This document shows positions 26,285-36,281 of a stretch of DNA of 64,000 nucleotides, one piece after another (the first letter of the stretch is position 1; each line of letters starts with the position of its first letter). Position numbers and translations under genes: made by a program. The notes beneath the pieces are model-generated. The model saw nothing but the letters and a program-made list of their open reading frames with translations, was not told the DNA's origin and ran no database searches. The DNA is from an uncultured Dorea sp. (lineage in GTDB: Bacteria; Bacillota; Clostridia; Lachnospirales; Lachnospiraceae), in assembly GCA_910580235.1 (NCBI GenBank), contig CAJTVU010000003.1, positions 186,001 through 250,000 of the forward strand, in the 5' to 3' direction.

Positions 26285-27442
26285 TTACCCTGTCAGGCCA
26301 AGCCGCAGCTTCTGTAAGAACTGCTCCGCATCTGTGGCCTTCTCCTTCTCGTTCTCTTCACGTTGCCTGTCTTGCTCAGAATCTCTGCCTGTGTGATCGT
26401 TCTCATTCTCACCCTGATGCAGATAATCTGTCTCCTGTCTCTCTACGATGACTGTCGTTTTGTCTCCTAAGCTCTGCTCCATCATATAGCCCAGCTCTCT
26501 TGCGTTCTGCCCGATCATCTCAAGCGTACGTCTCTCAGAACATAAGATAGATACGGTAGCCTGCCCTGCTTCGTAGAGTACCTTGATCGCGATCTTGCCA
26601 AGATGTGCAGGCTCGATCTGGATCTCCAGCTCCCGGACGCCCTCCGATACTTTGACAAGAAGCTCTTCTGCCAGCTTCTGCGGGATCTCCTCCGGCTCAG
26701 ATACCTGCATCCTCTGCGTATACACTGGCTTTGCGTCTTCTACTGCGCCAGGCCTCTCGCTCACCTGAGCCTGGGCTGGCTGTTCCTGCGCCACTGCTAC
26801 AGCTACGCTCTCTTTAGCATCTGCCGTCTGTACCTGCTCCGGAGCCTTTGGCTGCTCCTCTTTCTCGACATTCCTCTGTACTGCGCCTTTCTGGACATCC
26901 TGCTTTGGCTTCAGGAGATCCTTGCTGCCTGTAGGCTGCTCCTCTTTCTGTTCCGTCTTAACTGTCTGCCGCGCCTGATCCGGCCTTCCGGCTTCCGTCT
27001 CCTGCACTGCCGCCTCCTGCTTGAAAGCCGGCTTCTCTTCTGCCTGCGCTTTCTCCTCCTGGACTACTGTCTCAGGAATCGCCTCTGCCACAGTCTCTAC
27101 TGTTTCTGCCTCTGCTACAGGTAAGCCCACTTCCTGCACTGCCGCTGGAACTGTCTCCTCTGCTACTGCAATGCCGTGGATCATCTGTCCTGTCTGCATA
27201 GCCGCCACAGCCGCCGCTACTGCCGATGCCTTTGTCTCATCTACAGCCGGAGCGGCGTCCTCGCTCTCTTCCGGCTTCTCTTCATTCTTCACAGGGCCGT
27301 CGGACACTTCCTGCTGATCTTCAGCCTTACCTTGAAGCAGCTTCTTAAAGTCTTCCGACGTCTCTTTTACATCCTGCTTTCCCTGTGCGCTCTCGGCGCC
27401 CATGTACTTGACATCAACGCTCTTTACGCTTATCTGTCCCAT
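26285..27442 (-). CDS. fliK: Flagellar hook-length control protein FliK
   Basis: 385 residues. A long low-complexity N-terminal part rich in Ala, Glu, Gln and Val (about 15-240) is followed by the C-terminal Flg_hook domain (EIQIEPAHLGKIAIKVLYEA; VSILCSERRTLEMI; PF02120), which contacts FlhB to switch export specificity. It ends with a polar Glu/Arg-rich tail. The disordered N-terminus is usual for the molecular ruler. Confidence 0.9.
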   Translation of the reverse strand: MGQISVKSVDVKYMGAESAQGKQDVKETSEDFKKLLQGKAEDQQEVSDGPVKNEEKPEESEDAAPAVDETKASAVAAAVAAMQTGQMIHGIAVAEETVPAAVQEVGLPVAEAETVETVAEAIPETVVQEEKAQAEEKPAFKQEAAVQETEAGRPDQARQTVKTEQKEEQPTGSKDLLKPKQDVQKGAVQRNVEKEEQPKAPEQVQTADAKESVAVAVAQEQPAQAQVSERPGAVEDAKPVYTQRMQVSEPEEIPQKLAEELLVKVSEGVRELEIQIEPAHLGKIAIKVLYEAGQATVSILCSERRTLEMIGQNARELGYMMEQSLGDKTTVIVERQETDYLHQGENENDHTGRDSEQDRQREENEKEKATDAEQFLQKLRLGLTG

Positions 27443-27502
27443 TGTCTCTTTTCCCTCCTTTCTATTATTCTATGATATCTATAGTAATCTGCTTACGCAG
27501 GA

Positions 27503-27955
27503 TTACCCCTTAAGCTTCGCCATCGCCCGCTTCGTAGAGACGAATTCCTCAATAAGCTGTTCTTCTTGCTTCAACACTTCCTTGTCGTATTCTTCCTTCT
27601 TGCGCTCCTTTAGCTTCTCGATCGTGGAAGTCTCCTTCTTCGCCTCCACCACCTCTTCCCGCTTCTTCTCCTCTTCTTCCTGAAGCTTGGCGAGCTCCCT
27701 TTTCTTTGCAAGGATCTTAAGCCTCAAAGCTTCCAGATAATTCTCATAAGTGCGGATATCATTGATCGCCATCCCTTTTATACGATTCTCGCTAAGCTCT
27801 CTGACGCACATAAGGCGCTCATCCTCCAGAGCCTCTATCTCGTCCTCGCACTGTCTGACTTTGATAAGGATCCGGGCATGTTCCCCCCTTAAGTTCTCCA
27901 ATACCTGCTCTTTATAATGAAGCACGGTATCCAGCGGGAAAAAGAACTTCTTCAT
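27503..27955 (-). CDS. fliJ: Flagellar export chaperone FliJ
   Basis: 150 residues, nearly all coiled coil with a FliJ N-terminus (FFFPLDTVLHYKEQVLENLR). FliJ sits in the FliI hexamer and links it to FlhA. It overlaps fliI by 4 bp. A run of charged helix (EEEEKKREEVVEAKKE) makes up the middle. Confidence 0.88.
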   Translation of the reverse strand: MKKFFFPLDTVLHYKEQVLENLRGEHARILIKVRQCEDEIEALEDERLMCVRELSENRIKGMAINDIRTYENYLEALRLKILAKKRELAKLQEEEEKKREEVVEAKKETSTIEKLKERKKEEYDKEVLKQEEQLIEEFVSTKRAMAKLKG

Positions 27956-29253
27956 CGCAGGATCTCCTTCATCTTCTGGACTATCTCCTCTTGGGAGAAA
28001 TTCTCATCTATCTTCTGCATCAGGAACTCATTCACCTTGTCGATCTTGGAGATAGCAAAATCAAGCTTCGGGTTCGTACCTGATTTGTATGCCCCGATAG
28101 AGATAAGATCCTCGTTCTTAGCATAAACGCTCAGGATGTCTCTTAGCTTTGAAGCCACTTCTTTATGCTCCTCGTCAACGATGTTCACCATCAGACGGGA
28201 GATACTGGCATTTACGTCTATGGCCGGGAAATGATTCTCGTTGGCCAGCTTCCTTGTAAGCACGATGTGCCCGTCCAAAATACCACGCACCGTGTCCGCC
28301 ACAGGCTCATTTGTATCATCGCCCTCCACAAGCACGGTATAGATGCCTGTTATAGATCCATTTCCAAAATTACCGCTTCTCTCCAGGAGCTTCGGGAACT
28401 CTGCATATATGGAAGGCGTATATCCTCTTGCGACCGGCGGCTCTCCGATCGCAAGCCCTATCTCACGCTGCGCCATGGCAAATCTGGTGAGAGAATCCAT
28501 CATAAGAAGGACATCGTTCCCCTGATCCTTGAAATACTCCGCGATCGTAGTAGCCACAAGAGGGCACTTCATACGAAGCATGGCCGGCTGATCGGACGTA
28601 GCTACCACTACGACGCTTCTCTTCATCCCTTCCGGACCCAGATCTTTCTCTATGAACTCACGGACCTCACGCCCACGCTCTCCAACAAGAGCAATGACAT
28701 TGATGTCTGCCCTGACGTTCCTCGCGATCATTCCGAGCAGGGTACTTTTTCCAACGCCGCTTCCGGCAAAGATTCCAATACGCTGTCCCTTCCCTACGGT
28801 ATTGAGCCCGTCAATGGCTTTGACCCCGAACTCCAGGCTGTCTGTAATAGGCGGCCTGTCAAGCGGATTGATGTAAGAATTCTCCACATAATAATGACGC
28901 TGCGACTTCAGCTCTCCCAAATTATCCATCGGCTTGCCCGTGGCGTCGATGACCCTCCCTCTTAAGAACTCTCCTACCGGAATCTTAAGGCGATGTTTCG
29001 TATTCCTCACAAAGCTCCCCGCCGCGATGCCGTTCATATTGTCATACGCCATCAGCTGTATCTTATCGTCTTTAAATCCGACGACTTCCACCGGGATCTG
29101 GCAATGCTTCTCCTCATTATATATCATGGCGATGTCGCCGATACTGGCGCGGCTTCCAGAAGATTCCATGGCCATGCCGACAATATTCTCTATTTTTCCG
29201 ATATGGCTTATAGTCTCCGCCTTTTGGATCAATTCCGGGAGTTGTGAAAACAT
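27952..29253 (-). CDS. fliI: Flagellum-specific export ATPase FliI
   Basis: 433 residues with Walker A AGSGVGKST (163-171), Walker B region NDVLLMMDSLTRFAMAQREI and the FliI motif GEPPVARGYTPSIYAEFPKL. It is homologous to the F1 beta subunit and forms a hexamer at the base of the export apparatus that releases substrates from chaperones. FliH, encoded 14 bp upstream, is its regulator. Confidence 0.95.
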   Translation of the reverse strand: MFSQLPELIQKAETISHIGKIENIVGMAMESSGSRASIGDIAMIYNEEKHCQIPVEVVGFKDDKIQLMAYDNMNGIAAGSFVRNTKHRLKIPVGEFLRGRVIDATGKPMDNLGELKSQRHYYVENSYINPLDRPPITDSLEFGVKAIDGLNTVGKGQRIGIFAGSGVGKSTLLGMIARNVRADINVIALVGERGREVREFIEKDLGPEGMKRSVVVVATSDQPAMLRMKCPLVATTIAEYFKDQGNDVLLMMDSLTRFAMAQREIGLAIGEPPVARGYTPSIYAEFPKLLERSGNFGNGSITGIYTVLVEGDDTNEPVADTVRGILDGHIVLTRKLANENHFPAIDVNASISRLMVNIVDEEHKEVASKLRDILSVYAKNEDLISIGAYKSGTNPKLDFAISKIDKVNEFLMQKIDENFSQEEIVQKMKEILR

Positions 29254-29267
29254 GCTGCTCTCCTTGC

Positions 29268-30017
29268 CTAAACCCTCGCGTTATTAATGATATCTTTGAT
29301 ATTCTCAATCTGCGTCCCCACGCTGGCGTCTATAATCTCGTCAGGAAGCTCTATGATACACGTTCCCGCTTCTTCATGATCCATCGTGATGACTTTTACA
29401 TTGTCGGACAAGCGGGACAGGGCTTCTAAAAATTCCGTATCCGCTTCCATAGAAATCCCGACGTTGCTTTTGGCAATATAGATCTTTGCCCACTGTCTCT
29501 TCGTCATCTTATCAGTAGCCGACAATATCATGCGCTTCACGATATCGCCGCTGGACTGCAGGCTGGTCTGGATGATCTTCTCAGCCACTGCCAGAGACAC
29601 TCTCTTAAGGTCGTCAATATACTTCTCTAATATCTTCGTCTTCTCTTCGGACACGCTTTCAAACAGCTCCCTGGCATCAGCGCGGATCTCAGAGCGCTCT
29701 TTCTCATAAGCCCTCTGGTGCTTTTCATAAGCTTCATGATAGCCTTCGTTCTTTCCTTCCCGTCGGCCTTCCTCATACGCTTCCTTCCGTAAAAGCTCCG
29801 CCTGCTCTCTGGCGTCGCGCAGTATGCTCTCCGCCTGCTTTTCCGCCTCCTTAATAAGCGCTTCTACATGCGGCTCATACTGCGGCTGCTCTTCCTGCTC
29901 TGTGTCGTCTTCGTCCGGCTCATCCGGCCTGCTTATCTGAAAGCCTGCGAAGAAATCAAATGGCTTTATGTCGCGCTCTTCGCGCGGCTGCTTCATAATC
30001 CTAGGCAATGATTTCAT
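29268..30017 (-). CDS. fliH: Flagellar assembly protein FliH
   Basis: 249 residues. Acidic N-terminal part (EPDEDDTEQEEQPQYEP), long charged helix with alternating Ala/Glu (AEKQAESILRDAREQAELL) and a C-terminal domain that binds FliI. FliH docks FliI to the C-ring and inhibits its ATPase. It overlaps the 3' end of fliG by 17 bp. Confidence 0.9.
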   Translation of the reverse strand: MKSLPRIMKQPREERDIKPFDFFAGFQISRPDEPDEDDTEQEEQPQYEPHVEALIKEAEKQAESILRDAREQAELLRKEAYEEGRREGKNEGYHEAYEKHQRAYEKERSEIRADARELFESVSEEKTKILEKYIDDLKRVSLAVAEKIIQTSLQSSGDIVKRMILSATDKMTKRQWAKIYIAKSNVGISMEADTEFLEALSRLSDNVKVITMDHEEAGTCIIELPDEIIDASVGTQIENIKDIINNARV

Positions 30018-31014
30018 CCTTTCCGCTCTTAACGATAATTAGCTCTCCAGCCTCCTCCAGGCTTCGGATCACACCTACGATCCTCTGCTGCGCCTCTTCT
30101 ACATCTCTCAAACGTACATTGACCGTAATCTCCAGATCGGACTGGATGCTCTCTGCCATACGCGTAGATACGTTTGCAAAGATAAGGTTCTTGATATTCT
30201 CGTCGGAACCTTTGAGAGCGTATACGATATCCTTGATATCGCACTCGCGGATAAATCTCTGGATCGATCTGTTGTCCATAGACACGATATCCTCGAATAC
30301 GAACATCTTCTTGCGGATCGTGTCCGCCAGCTCCTCGTCTTCTCTGCTGAGCTCGTCGAAGATGAACTTCTCGTTCCCTCTGTCCATATGGTTCATGACG
30401 TCGGCTATGTAATCGATACCGCCGATCGTCGTGTAGTCTGTCGTAAGAATATTCTCGAACCGCTTCTTAAGCGTGGATTCCACGATCTTAATCGCATCCG
30501 GGAACGCGCTCTCCATACGAGCCACAGACTCTACGACCTTAATCTGCTTCTCTTTCGGAAGCTCGCTGATGACCGTGGCCGCCTGATCCGGTTCCGCGTA
30601 GGACAGTACAAGCGCGATCGTCTGAGGCCTCTCATGCTGAAGAAAAGAAAACAGATTCTTCACATTGCTCTTCCTGATAAACTCAAAGGGCCTCGTCTTT
30701 AACGATTTGGACAGCTTCTCAAGAAGCGTCTGCGCCGTTGATTCGCCAAACGCTTTCTCCAAGACCGCCCTTGCATACTCCATTCCTCCGTCGGTCACGA
30801 CCTTCTGTGTCAGACAAGTCTTATAGAACTCATCCAGCACCTCTTCTGTCTGCTCCGGCGAGATGTGCCCGAGCTTCGCCACCTCTATAGTCAGCTTCTC
30901 GATGTCGCTCTCGTTCAGATGTTTATATATCTTAGATGCCTTATCCGCTCCGAGCGATACGATGACGGTTGCTGCCTTCTGTTCCGGCGTTAAAGTATTA
31001 TTCTCCATCTGCAT
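30001..31014 (-). CDS. fliG: Flagellar motor switch protein FliG
   Basis: 337 residues with the FliG N-terminal FliF-binding domain (LTPEQKAATVIVSLGADKAS), middle armadillo repeats (HERPQTIALVLSYAEPDQAA, LPKEKQIKVVESVARMESA) and a C-terminal domain with the charged torque helix (ELADTIRKKMFVFEDIVSMD). It couples stator motion to rotor rotation. It overlaps fliF by 17 bp. Confidence 0.95.
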   Translation of the reverse strand: MQMENNTLTPEQKAATVIVSLGADKASKIYKHLNESDIEKLTIEVAKLGHISPEQTEEVLDEFYKTCLTQKVVTDGGMEYARAVLEKAFGESTAQTLLEKLSKSLKTRPFEFIRKSNVKNLFSFLQHERPQTIALVLSYAEPDQAATVISELPKEKQIKVVESVARMESAFPDAIKIVESTLKKRFENILTTDYTTIGGIDYIADVMNHMDRGNEKFIFDELSREDEELADTIRKKMFVFEDIVSMDNRSIQRFIRECDIKDIVYALKGSDENIKNLIFANVSTRMAESIQSDLEITVNVRLRDVEEAQQRIVGVIRSLEEAGELIIVKSGKDEIIA

Positions 31015-32590
31015 CGCCTCCGTTCAGCCAGCTCTTCAGGAGCTGGGCAGATATTTCTGCATTCTGCTCTGCAAATTCTCTAATATTCCGCTTAAGCTCC
31101 ATACCTCTGTCGTTCTGGATCTCCTGAAGCTCCTGATTGATATCCAGCATCACATTCTCGGCGGCGCCCTCTTCTCCTGACAGGAGCTCTGCCTCTTCTG
31201 CCTCTTCCGCCTTCTTCCTGCGCCTTCTCATGACATTCAAGATAATGATTATAATAAGAAGTAGTGCAAGCAGCGCGGCTGCGATAAAGTAGATGACCGG
31301 GATCCCGAAGATCGTCGCAGAAGTCATCTCTGTATCTGGCTCTTCATCTTCCTCATAGAACGGAGCGTTAGCCACAGAGATCTTGGCGTTCTGATCTTCC
31401 TCTGTGATACCTGCCGCATTGGCGACCAGAGCCCGGACTTGCGCTTCCCTCAAGCTCCCATAGCCGTTTCCGTTAATTACGACCGATATTGTCAGATCGT
31501 CAAGCACGCCAGGGCTTACCTGCCCCTGTTCCTTCACCTGGTCGACCAGATAATCTCTTATAGAGCTCTCGCTGGTAGCGGACACCCCTTCCTGCACTCC
31601 ATTCGTATTATACTGAGGAGTATCTGCATTCGCGTCGGTGCCGGCGATCCCCCGCACCACTTCGTCTGTGCCGGTATATTCGTTATACAGCTCTTCCCTG
31701 CTGACGATCCCTGTCTTATCCTGGTCGTCGATCTTCTCCGGCGTCGTATAGGAAGTGGACTCCCGGATCAGCTGTTCCATGTTGATCTTCGCTCTCGCAG
31801 AAACGCTTACATTATTCTCCCCGTAGATAGGCCCCAGCACTTCCATAACATTCTGCGCGATCCTGCTCTCTACGACCTGGGCGATCTCTTCTGCGTCAGA
31901 GCTGTTGGCCGTCGTCCCGGCCTCCTGGGACACATCGTTCCCGTTGCCGTCAAACACTGCCACATCAGAAAGCTCCATGTTCGGAACGCTCTTTGCCACA
32001 AGCCTCTGTATCGCGACGGCCTGATCTTCTGTAGGCGAGCCTCCGTCAGACATCGTGACTACCGCTGTCGCGCTGGATCTCACCGTCTCATCATCAAGAG
32101 CGTACTTACTCTTCTCCCCGAGGGCAATGGTCACTTTCGCGTCGTCCACGTTGTCAAACAAACGGATGGTAGCGCCTATCCGATCCTGCAGCTGATACAG
32201 ATCATATCTGTTCTTATCAGAATCCGTCGTCATCATACCGGCATTATTAATAAATGTGTCATATGTAAAACCGCTCTTCGGATAGCCCTCCTGAACAAGC
32301 TTCGCTTTCGTGGCATCCAGCATATTCGACCTTACCAGTATAGTCGAGTCTCCCTCATATCGGAAGTCAACGCCGTCCTCCTGGAGCTTCCCTGTGATCT
32401 GCTGCGCTTCCTGTGCGTTCAGCCCTGTGAAGAGAACTGCATATGGCCGATTGTTCAGCACGAACGCTATCGCCACCGCTCCGATGATGAGAGCCGCCAC
32501 GCCGACGATCAGGATCTTCTTCGTGCGGCTGTTCAGCTTATCCAGGGATTCCTTTATCTGATCGATTTTTTCTTTCATACGTTCTTTCAT
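30998..32590 (-). CDS. fliF: Flagellar MS-ring protein FliF
   Basis: 530 residues. First membrane helix near 27-47 (ILIVGVAALIIGAVAIAFVL), ring-building motifs (RPYAVLFTGLNAQEAQQITG; FTYDTFINNAGMMTTDSDKN), second membrane helix near 437-460 (IPVIYFIAAALLALLLIIII) and a C-terminal FliG-binding tail. It is the first structure built in the basal body. Confidence 0.95.
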   Translation of the reverse strand: MKERMKEKIDQIKESLDKLNSRTKKILIVGVAALIIGAVAIAFVLNNRPYAVLFTGLNAQEAQQITGKLQEDGVDFRYEGDSTILVRSNMLDATKAKLVQEGYPKSGFTYDTFINNAGMMTTDSDKNRYDLYQLQDRIGATIRLFDNVDDAKVTIALGEKSKYALDDETVRSSATAVVTMSDGGSPTEDQAVAIQRLVAKSVPNMELSDVAVFDGNGNDVSQEAGTTANSSDAEEIAQVVESRIAQNVMEVLGPIYGENNVSVSARAKINMEQLIRESTSYTTPEKIDDQDKTGIVSREELYNEYTGTDEVVRGIAGTDANADTPQYNTNGVQEGVSATSESSIRDYLVDQVKEQGQVSPGVLDDLTISVVINGNGYGSLREAQVRALVANAAGITEEDQNAKISVANAPFYEEDEEPDTEMTSATIFGIPVIYFIAAALLALLLIIIIILNVMRRRRKKAEEAEEAELLSGEEGAAENVMLDINQELQEIQNDRGMELKRNIREFAEQNAEISAQLLKSWLNGGDADGE

Positions 32591-32642
32591 ATCTCCAAAA
32601 CTCTCTCGCTTCTCTGTATTATAAGTTAATTATAAGGAGCCA

Positions 32643-32957
32643 CTATAAATTGACACGCATGATTTCATTATAGGATTCAAGAGCCCTGTTACGCAGGTTC
32701 ACCAGCGTATCCACAGCCAGCTGCGCCTGGGCTCCCGCGATCGGGACTGAGTGCGCGTCCTCGATCTGCCCTGTCGCCAGCAGATACTGCTTGTTGACTA
32801 GATTGTTCTCCGTCGTCTTGACATTATTGATAATTTCATCGAATATCCCTCTGAACGCCGACACGCCCTCCTGCCCCGATATCCTCTGGACAGACCCCAG
32901 CGGCTGCCCGAAAACCCCGGGCTGGATCGGCGTAATAAACATTTCTCCTGTAACCAT
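32643..32957 (-). CDS. fliE: Flagellar MS-ring/rod junction protein FliE
   Basis: 104 residues with the FliE features (FRGIFDEIINNVKTTENNLV; AQAQLAVDTLVNLRNRALES, YNEIMRVNL end; PF02049). It links the MS ring to the rod. It follows flgB directly, without the usual flgC in between. Confidence 0.9.
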   Translation of the reverse strand: MVTGEMFITPIQPGVFGQPLGSVQRISGQEGVSAFRGIFDEIINNVKTTENNLVNKQYLLATGQIEDAHSVPIAGAQAQLAVDTLVNLRNRALESYNEIMRVNL

Positions 32958-33022
32958 ATCAAAGACCTTCTTTCTTTATATTATATCATATCCTAAGCAT
33001 AAATTAAGAGAGGATAACAAAA

Positions 33023-33400
33023 TCACTGCCCTTTGACAACTGTCCTGTACCTTGTAAGATCATTGTTGGCAGACTGTAGCAAATATTGATAATGCAGAGC
33101 AGTACGCGTCAGCTCCGTGTATTCATAATCAAGATTTACATTGTTCTCGTCCACCCTGGCCGAATCCGTCCTCTCATATATCTGATAATCAGATGTAGCG
33201 ATCGCTCTGCGTACCGCCGTATTATCATTGAGCCGGCTCGCTGCGGCCAGCTTCTTGCGGAATGTATCTTCAAAACTAGTATACTTCCTCTTATAACCGG
33301 GGGTATCTACATTCGCAATATTATCCGAAATGACCTCCTGCTTCTTCCAAAGATAGTCCAGCGCCTTCCAGGCCATTGGAACCGTATTCCCAAACGTCAT
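33023..33400 (-). CDS. flgB: Flagellar proximal rod protein FlgB
   Basis: 125 residues: N-terminal NTVPMAWKALDYLWKKQEVI, SDNIANVDTPGYKRKYTSFE and a C-terminal helix ending in the flagellar axial pattern (LTRTALHYQYLLQSANNDLT). It is the first rod gene of the operon, 61 bp downstream of the lytic transglycosylase. Confidence 0.93.
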   Translation of the reverse strand: MTFGNTVPMAWKALDYLWKKQEVISDNIANVDTPGYKRKYTSFEDTFRKKLAAASRLNDNTAVRRAIATSDYQIYERTDSARVDENNVNLDYEYTELTRTALHYQYLLQSANNDLTRYRTVVKGQ

Positions 33401-33461
33401 CTTCGCTGCCTCCTTACTGCTGATATATTAATATCTATTTGTTTTTTTATCAATACTTTTA

Positions 33462-34211
33462 TCAATAGAAAAAACTTCCTGTTCCCTCATCGCTAAAAAG
33501 CGACCGGCTTGCCATCGCGATCCTGTTCTGTATATTCAGGCGCATCATTTCTATAAAATAAAGCGCGTCTTCAGAATCAAAAGCAAAGCTGTCGTCTCCC
33601 GTCACTGTCTCATATGTATTGTTCACTGGCCGCGACGAGGACGCGTTCCCCGCCGTCAGATCCATTCCCATGTACTCTTTAATCTTCCTTATGTAATTCT
33701 GTGTCTCGGTGAATGGAGGCACTCCTCCATACTTGGCCACATTACCGCTCCCCGCATTATATGCAGCCAGAGCCAATTCGATGTCTCCATCATATCTCTT
33801 GAGCATATCCGAAATATATTTCGCTCCGCCCATGATATTGCTCCGTGCATCAAAAGGATCCGTCACTCCTAAAAACTGTGCCGTCGCTGGCATCAGCTGC
33901 ATGACTCCCTGAGCCCCTGCAGAGGAGACTGCATTCGTATTAAATCCCGACTCTGCCTTCCCCACGGCCTTAAGGAGCGCCACAGGCACATCGTAAGCCT
34001 GCGCCGCCTCCTCAAATATGGCGTCCATGCTCTCAGGAACGTCAAACGCTGCTGCCGCCCCCTGGAAAAGTTCGGAAAATTTCGTCCCGGCCAACCCGGA
34101 TATCCCGCTCCTCTGACCATATATCTGACTATAATTTCCGGTCAGCCCACTAGTCTGGCGCAAGATATTGTTCATATAATCGTACCAGCTGCTATATACT
34201 GTATAGTCCAT
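33462..34211 (-). CDS. Lytic transglycosylase (SLT domain) at the head of the flagellar operon
   Basis: 249 residues from ATG 34211, which has AGAAGG 9 bases upstream; a TTG at 34241 is in frame but lacks a site. The SLT domain has catalytic Glu87 (KAVGKAESGFN), AGAQGVMQLMPATA and ALAAYNAGSGNVAKYGG. No signal peptide is visible, so it may leave through the flagellar export route, as some rod-associated muramidases do. As the first gene it probably opens the peptidoglycan for the rod. A motility-specific role is inferred from position. Confidence 0.85.
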   Translation of the reverse strand: MDYTVYSSWYDYMNNILRQTSGLTGNYSQIYGQRSGISGLAGTKFSELFQGAAAAFDVPESMDAIFEEAAQAYDVPVALLKAVGKAESGFNTNAVSSAGAQGVMQLMPATAQFLGVTDPFDARSNIMGGAKYISDMLKRYDGDIELALAAYNAGSGNVAKYGGVPPFTETQNYIRKIKEYMGMDLTAGNASSSRPVNNTYETVTGDDSFAFDSEDALYFIEMMRLNIQNRIAMASRSLFSDEGTGSFFY

Positions 34212-34259
34212 AAACACAAGCCTTCTTTCGATATTCGCCAATTTAGTATATGATTCATT

Positions 34260-34288
34260 ACTATACCATGTTTCAACAATTTTTTAAA
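34260..34288 (-). promoter_or_regulatory. Probable sigma-A promoter of the main flagellar operon
   Basis: The reverse strand has TTTAAA (34288-34283), a 17-base spacer and TATAGT (34265-34260), giving a leader of about 40 bases to the transglycosylase ATG at 34211. No sigma-28 box fits here, so the early operon would be read by the housekeeping polymerase. Confidence 0.5.
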
Positions 34289-34336
34289 GAGCTCTTTCTA
34301 GAAGTTCACAATTTTTTTTGTTTTTTTTCGATATTT

Positions 34337-34364
34337 TTGTTTTTTTGTCGATAAAAAGTATAAT
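34337..34364 (+). promoter_or_regulatory. Probable sigma-A promoter of the chemoreceptor gene
   Basis: TTGTTT (34337-34342), a 16-base spacer and a perfect TATAAT (34359-34364) precede the chemoreceptor GTG by about 100 bases. The surrounding sequence is T-rich. TGTCGATAAA at 34347-34356 looks like part of a sigma-28 -10 but has no TAAA at the right distance. Confidence 0.5.
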
Positions 34365-34462
34365 TTTTATCTCAAAATATTTACATTCCAAAGAATACGG
34401 TATAGAATGAGGTTTAAGCAGGCATATAACAATAAAAAAAGACAATTAGGAGGGAAATCAAA

Positions 34463-36271
34463 GTGTTTAAAAATTTAAAAGTGAGGAGTAAGCTGCTCCT
34501 TGCATTTGGGATCGTGATATGCCTCTATATCATCACAGTTGTTGCGTCATCTCTGGGCCTGCGTAGCGTCTCAGGCGGATTGAAGGAATTCAGCTCTGTT
34601 CCTTACCCAATGATGGAGTCCGCTCTGCGCGCACAAGCTACGACCAGACGAGTACAATTAGATATCATGCGCTCTTACGTAACGACAGATCAGGCCGAGA
34701 CTCAGTCTATCCTGAATGATATAGACACCAGTATCGCGGTGCTCAACACCGCTGTTGAGGATCTGAAAGCTTGCTACGAAGGAGACCCATCACTGCTTGC
34801 CGCTGTCGACGACGCATTCACGGAAATCGGCCCTTTAAGGACAGAGGCCATGAACGCCATCAGCGCACAGCAGGACGAAAAGGCCCTTGAGATCATCAAC
34901 AACGGCTATACTCCGGCTTGTGACAAATTTGAGGTTGCACTGGAAGGGATTATTGACTCCGCTTCCGCAGTGGCAGGCGACTATTATGATGCCGGCATGT
35001 CCACCACCAAAATATGCTACATCATATTATATGCACTGGCCGCTGCCAGCGTGCTGTTAACGATCATCCTTGTAGTGTCGATCACAAAAGGGATCACAGC
35101 TCCGATCGCTGAGATCGAGAACGCCATCAAAGAAATGGCAAAAGGTAACATGTCTACAGAAGTCACATATAAATCCAATGATGAGCTTGGTGTGCTGGCC
35201 GACAATCTTCGTTTCGTGCTGACCACATTATCATCGTACATCCACCACATATGTGCGCGCCTTGACTCTATGGCGTCAGGCGACATGACTGTCGAGATGG
35301 ACATGGACTACCTTGGAGAGTTCGCTTCTATTAAAGAATCAGGCAACCAGATCATTAATTCACTGAATGATACGCTCGGCCAGCTCCACCAGGCTTCCGA
35401 GCAGGTTGCAAGCGGTTCCGATCAGGTATCCAGCGGCGCTCAGGCTCTCAGCCAGGGCGCTACAGAGCAGGCAAGCTCTGTTCAGGAGCTGGCGGCTACG
35501 ATCAATGAGCTTTCAAACGATGTCACACATAATGCCGAAAGCTCACGTGTTACCAACGAGCTGATCGAGCTGACTGGAGCGGAAGTAAATGTCAGCAACG
35601 CAAAGATGGAGAGCATGATGGACGCTATGGCTAAGATTAATGCAAGCTCCAGCGAGATCGAGAAGATCATCAAGACGATCGAAGATATCGCATTCCAGAC
35701 CAATATCCTTGCACTGAACGCCGCTGTTGAGGCCGCCCGTGCAGGAGAGGCAGGAAAGGGATTCGCTGTTGTGGCTGACGAGGTAAGAAGCCTCGCTTCC
35801 AAGAGCCAGGAAGCTGCGAAGAACACTACCGCTCTTATCAGCAACTCTTTGAGCGCTGTCGCAGAGGGTAATCAGATCGCTGAAGACACCCGCAACTCTC
35901 TTCTCAAGGTCGTTGAGAACGCTGGGCAGATCGCTGGTAATATGGCTAAGATCACTGAGGCGAGCGACAGACAGGCAGAAGGGCTCCAGCAGGTTACGCA
36001 GGGCGTGGACCAGATCTCTTCCGTCGTACAGACGAACTCTGCTACTGCAGAGCAGAGCGCTGCCGCAAGCCAGGAGCTGTTCAGCCAGTCAAGCTTGCTG
36101 AAGAGCCTGGTAGGACGCTTCCGCTTAAAGGGCATGGACGCTTCTTCTACGTCCGCACCAGCGCCCGCAGCGGCTCCACAGAGCTACCGCAGCGAGCCGG
36201 CGCCGTCCTATTCAGAGCCAGGTGGCTTTGACCACTTCGGAAGCTTTGAAAATAACGGCGACAAGTATTAA
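34463..36271 (+). CDS. Methyl-accepting chemotaxis protein
   Basis: 602 residues from a GTG start with AGGAGGG upstream. Membrane helices lie at about 10-33 and 184-206 and enclose a helical periplasmic-type sensor of about 150 residues (four-helix-bundle type, ligand unknown). A HAMP domain (about 208-257), a second HAMP-like segment and the signalling hairpin with the conserved tip (EDIAFQTNILALNAAVEAAR, about 407-426) follow. The C-terminal tail is Pro/Ala/Ser-rich and ends NGDKY, with no CheR-tethering pentapeptide. It is transcribed away from the flagellar operon across a 251-bp gap and ends in a shared terminator. Confidence 0.94.
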   Translation: MFKNLKVRSKLLLAFGIVICLYIITVVASSLGLRSVSGGLKEFSSVPYPMMESALRAQATTRRVQLDIMRSYVTTDQAETQSILNDIDTSIAVLNTAVEDLKACYEGDPSLLAAVDDAFTEIGPLRTEAMNAISAQQDEKALEIINNGYTPACDKFEVALEGIIDSASAVAGDYYDAGMSTTKICYIILYALAAASVLLTIILVVSITKGITAPIAEIENAIKEMAKGNMSTEVTYKSNDELGVLADNLRFVLTTLSSYIHHICARLDSMASGDMTVEMDMDYLGEFASIKESGNQIINSLNDTLGQLHQASEQVASGSDQVSSGAQALSQGATEQASSVQELAATINELSNDVTHNAESSRVTNELIELTGAEVNVSNAKMESMMDAMAKINASSSEIEKIIKTIEDIAFQTNILALNAAVEAARAGEAGKGFAVVADEVRSLASKSQEAAKNTTALISNSLSAVAEGNQIAEDTRNSLLKVVENAGQIAGNMAKITEASDRQAEGLQQVTQGVDQISSVVQTNSATAEQSAAASQELFSQSSLLKSLVGRFRLKGMDASSTSAPAPAAAPQSYRSEPAPSYSEPGGFDHFGSFENNGDKY

Positions 36272-36281
36272 GGTTAAATTG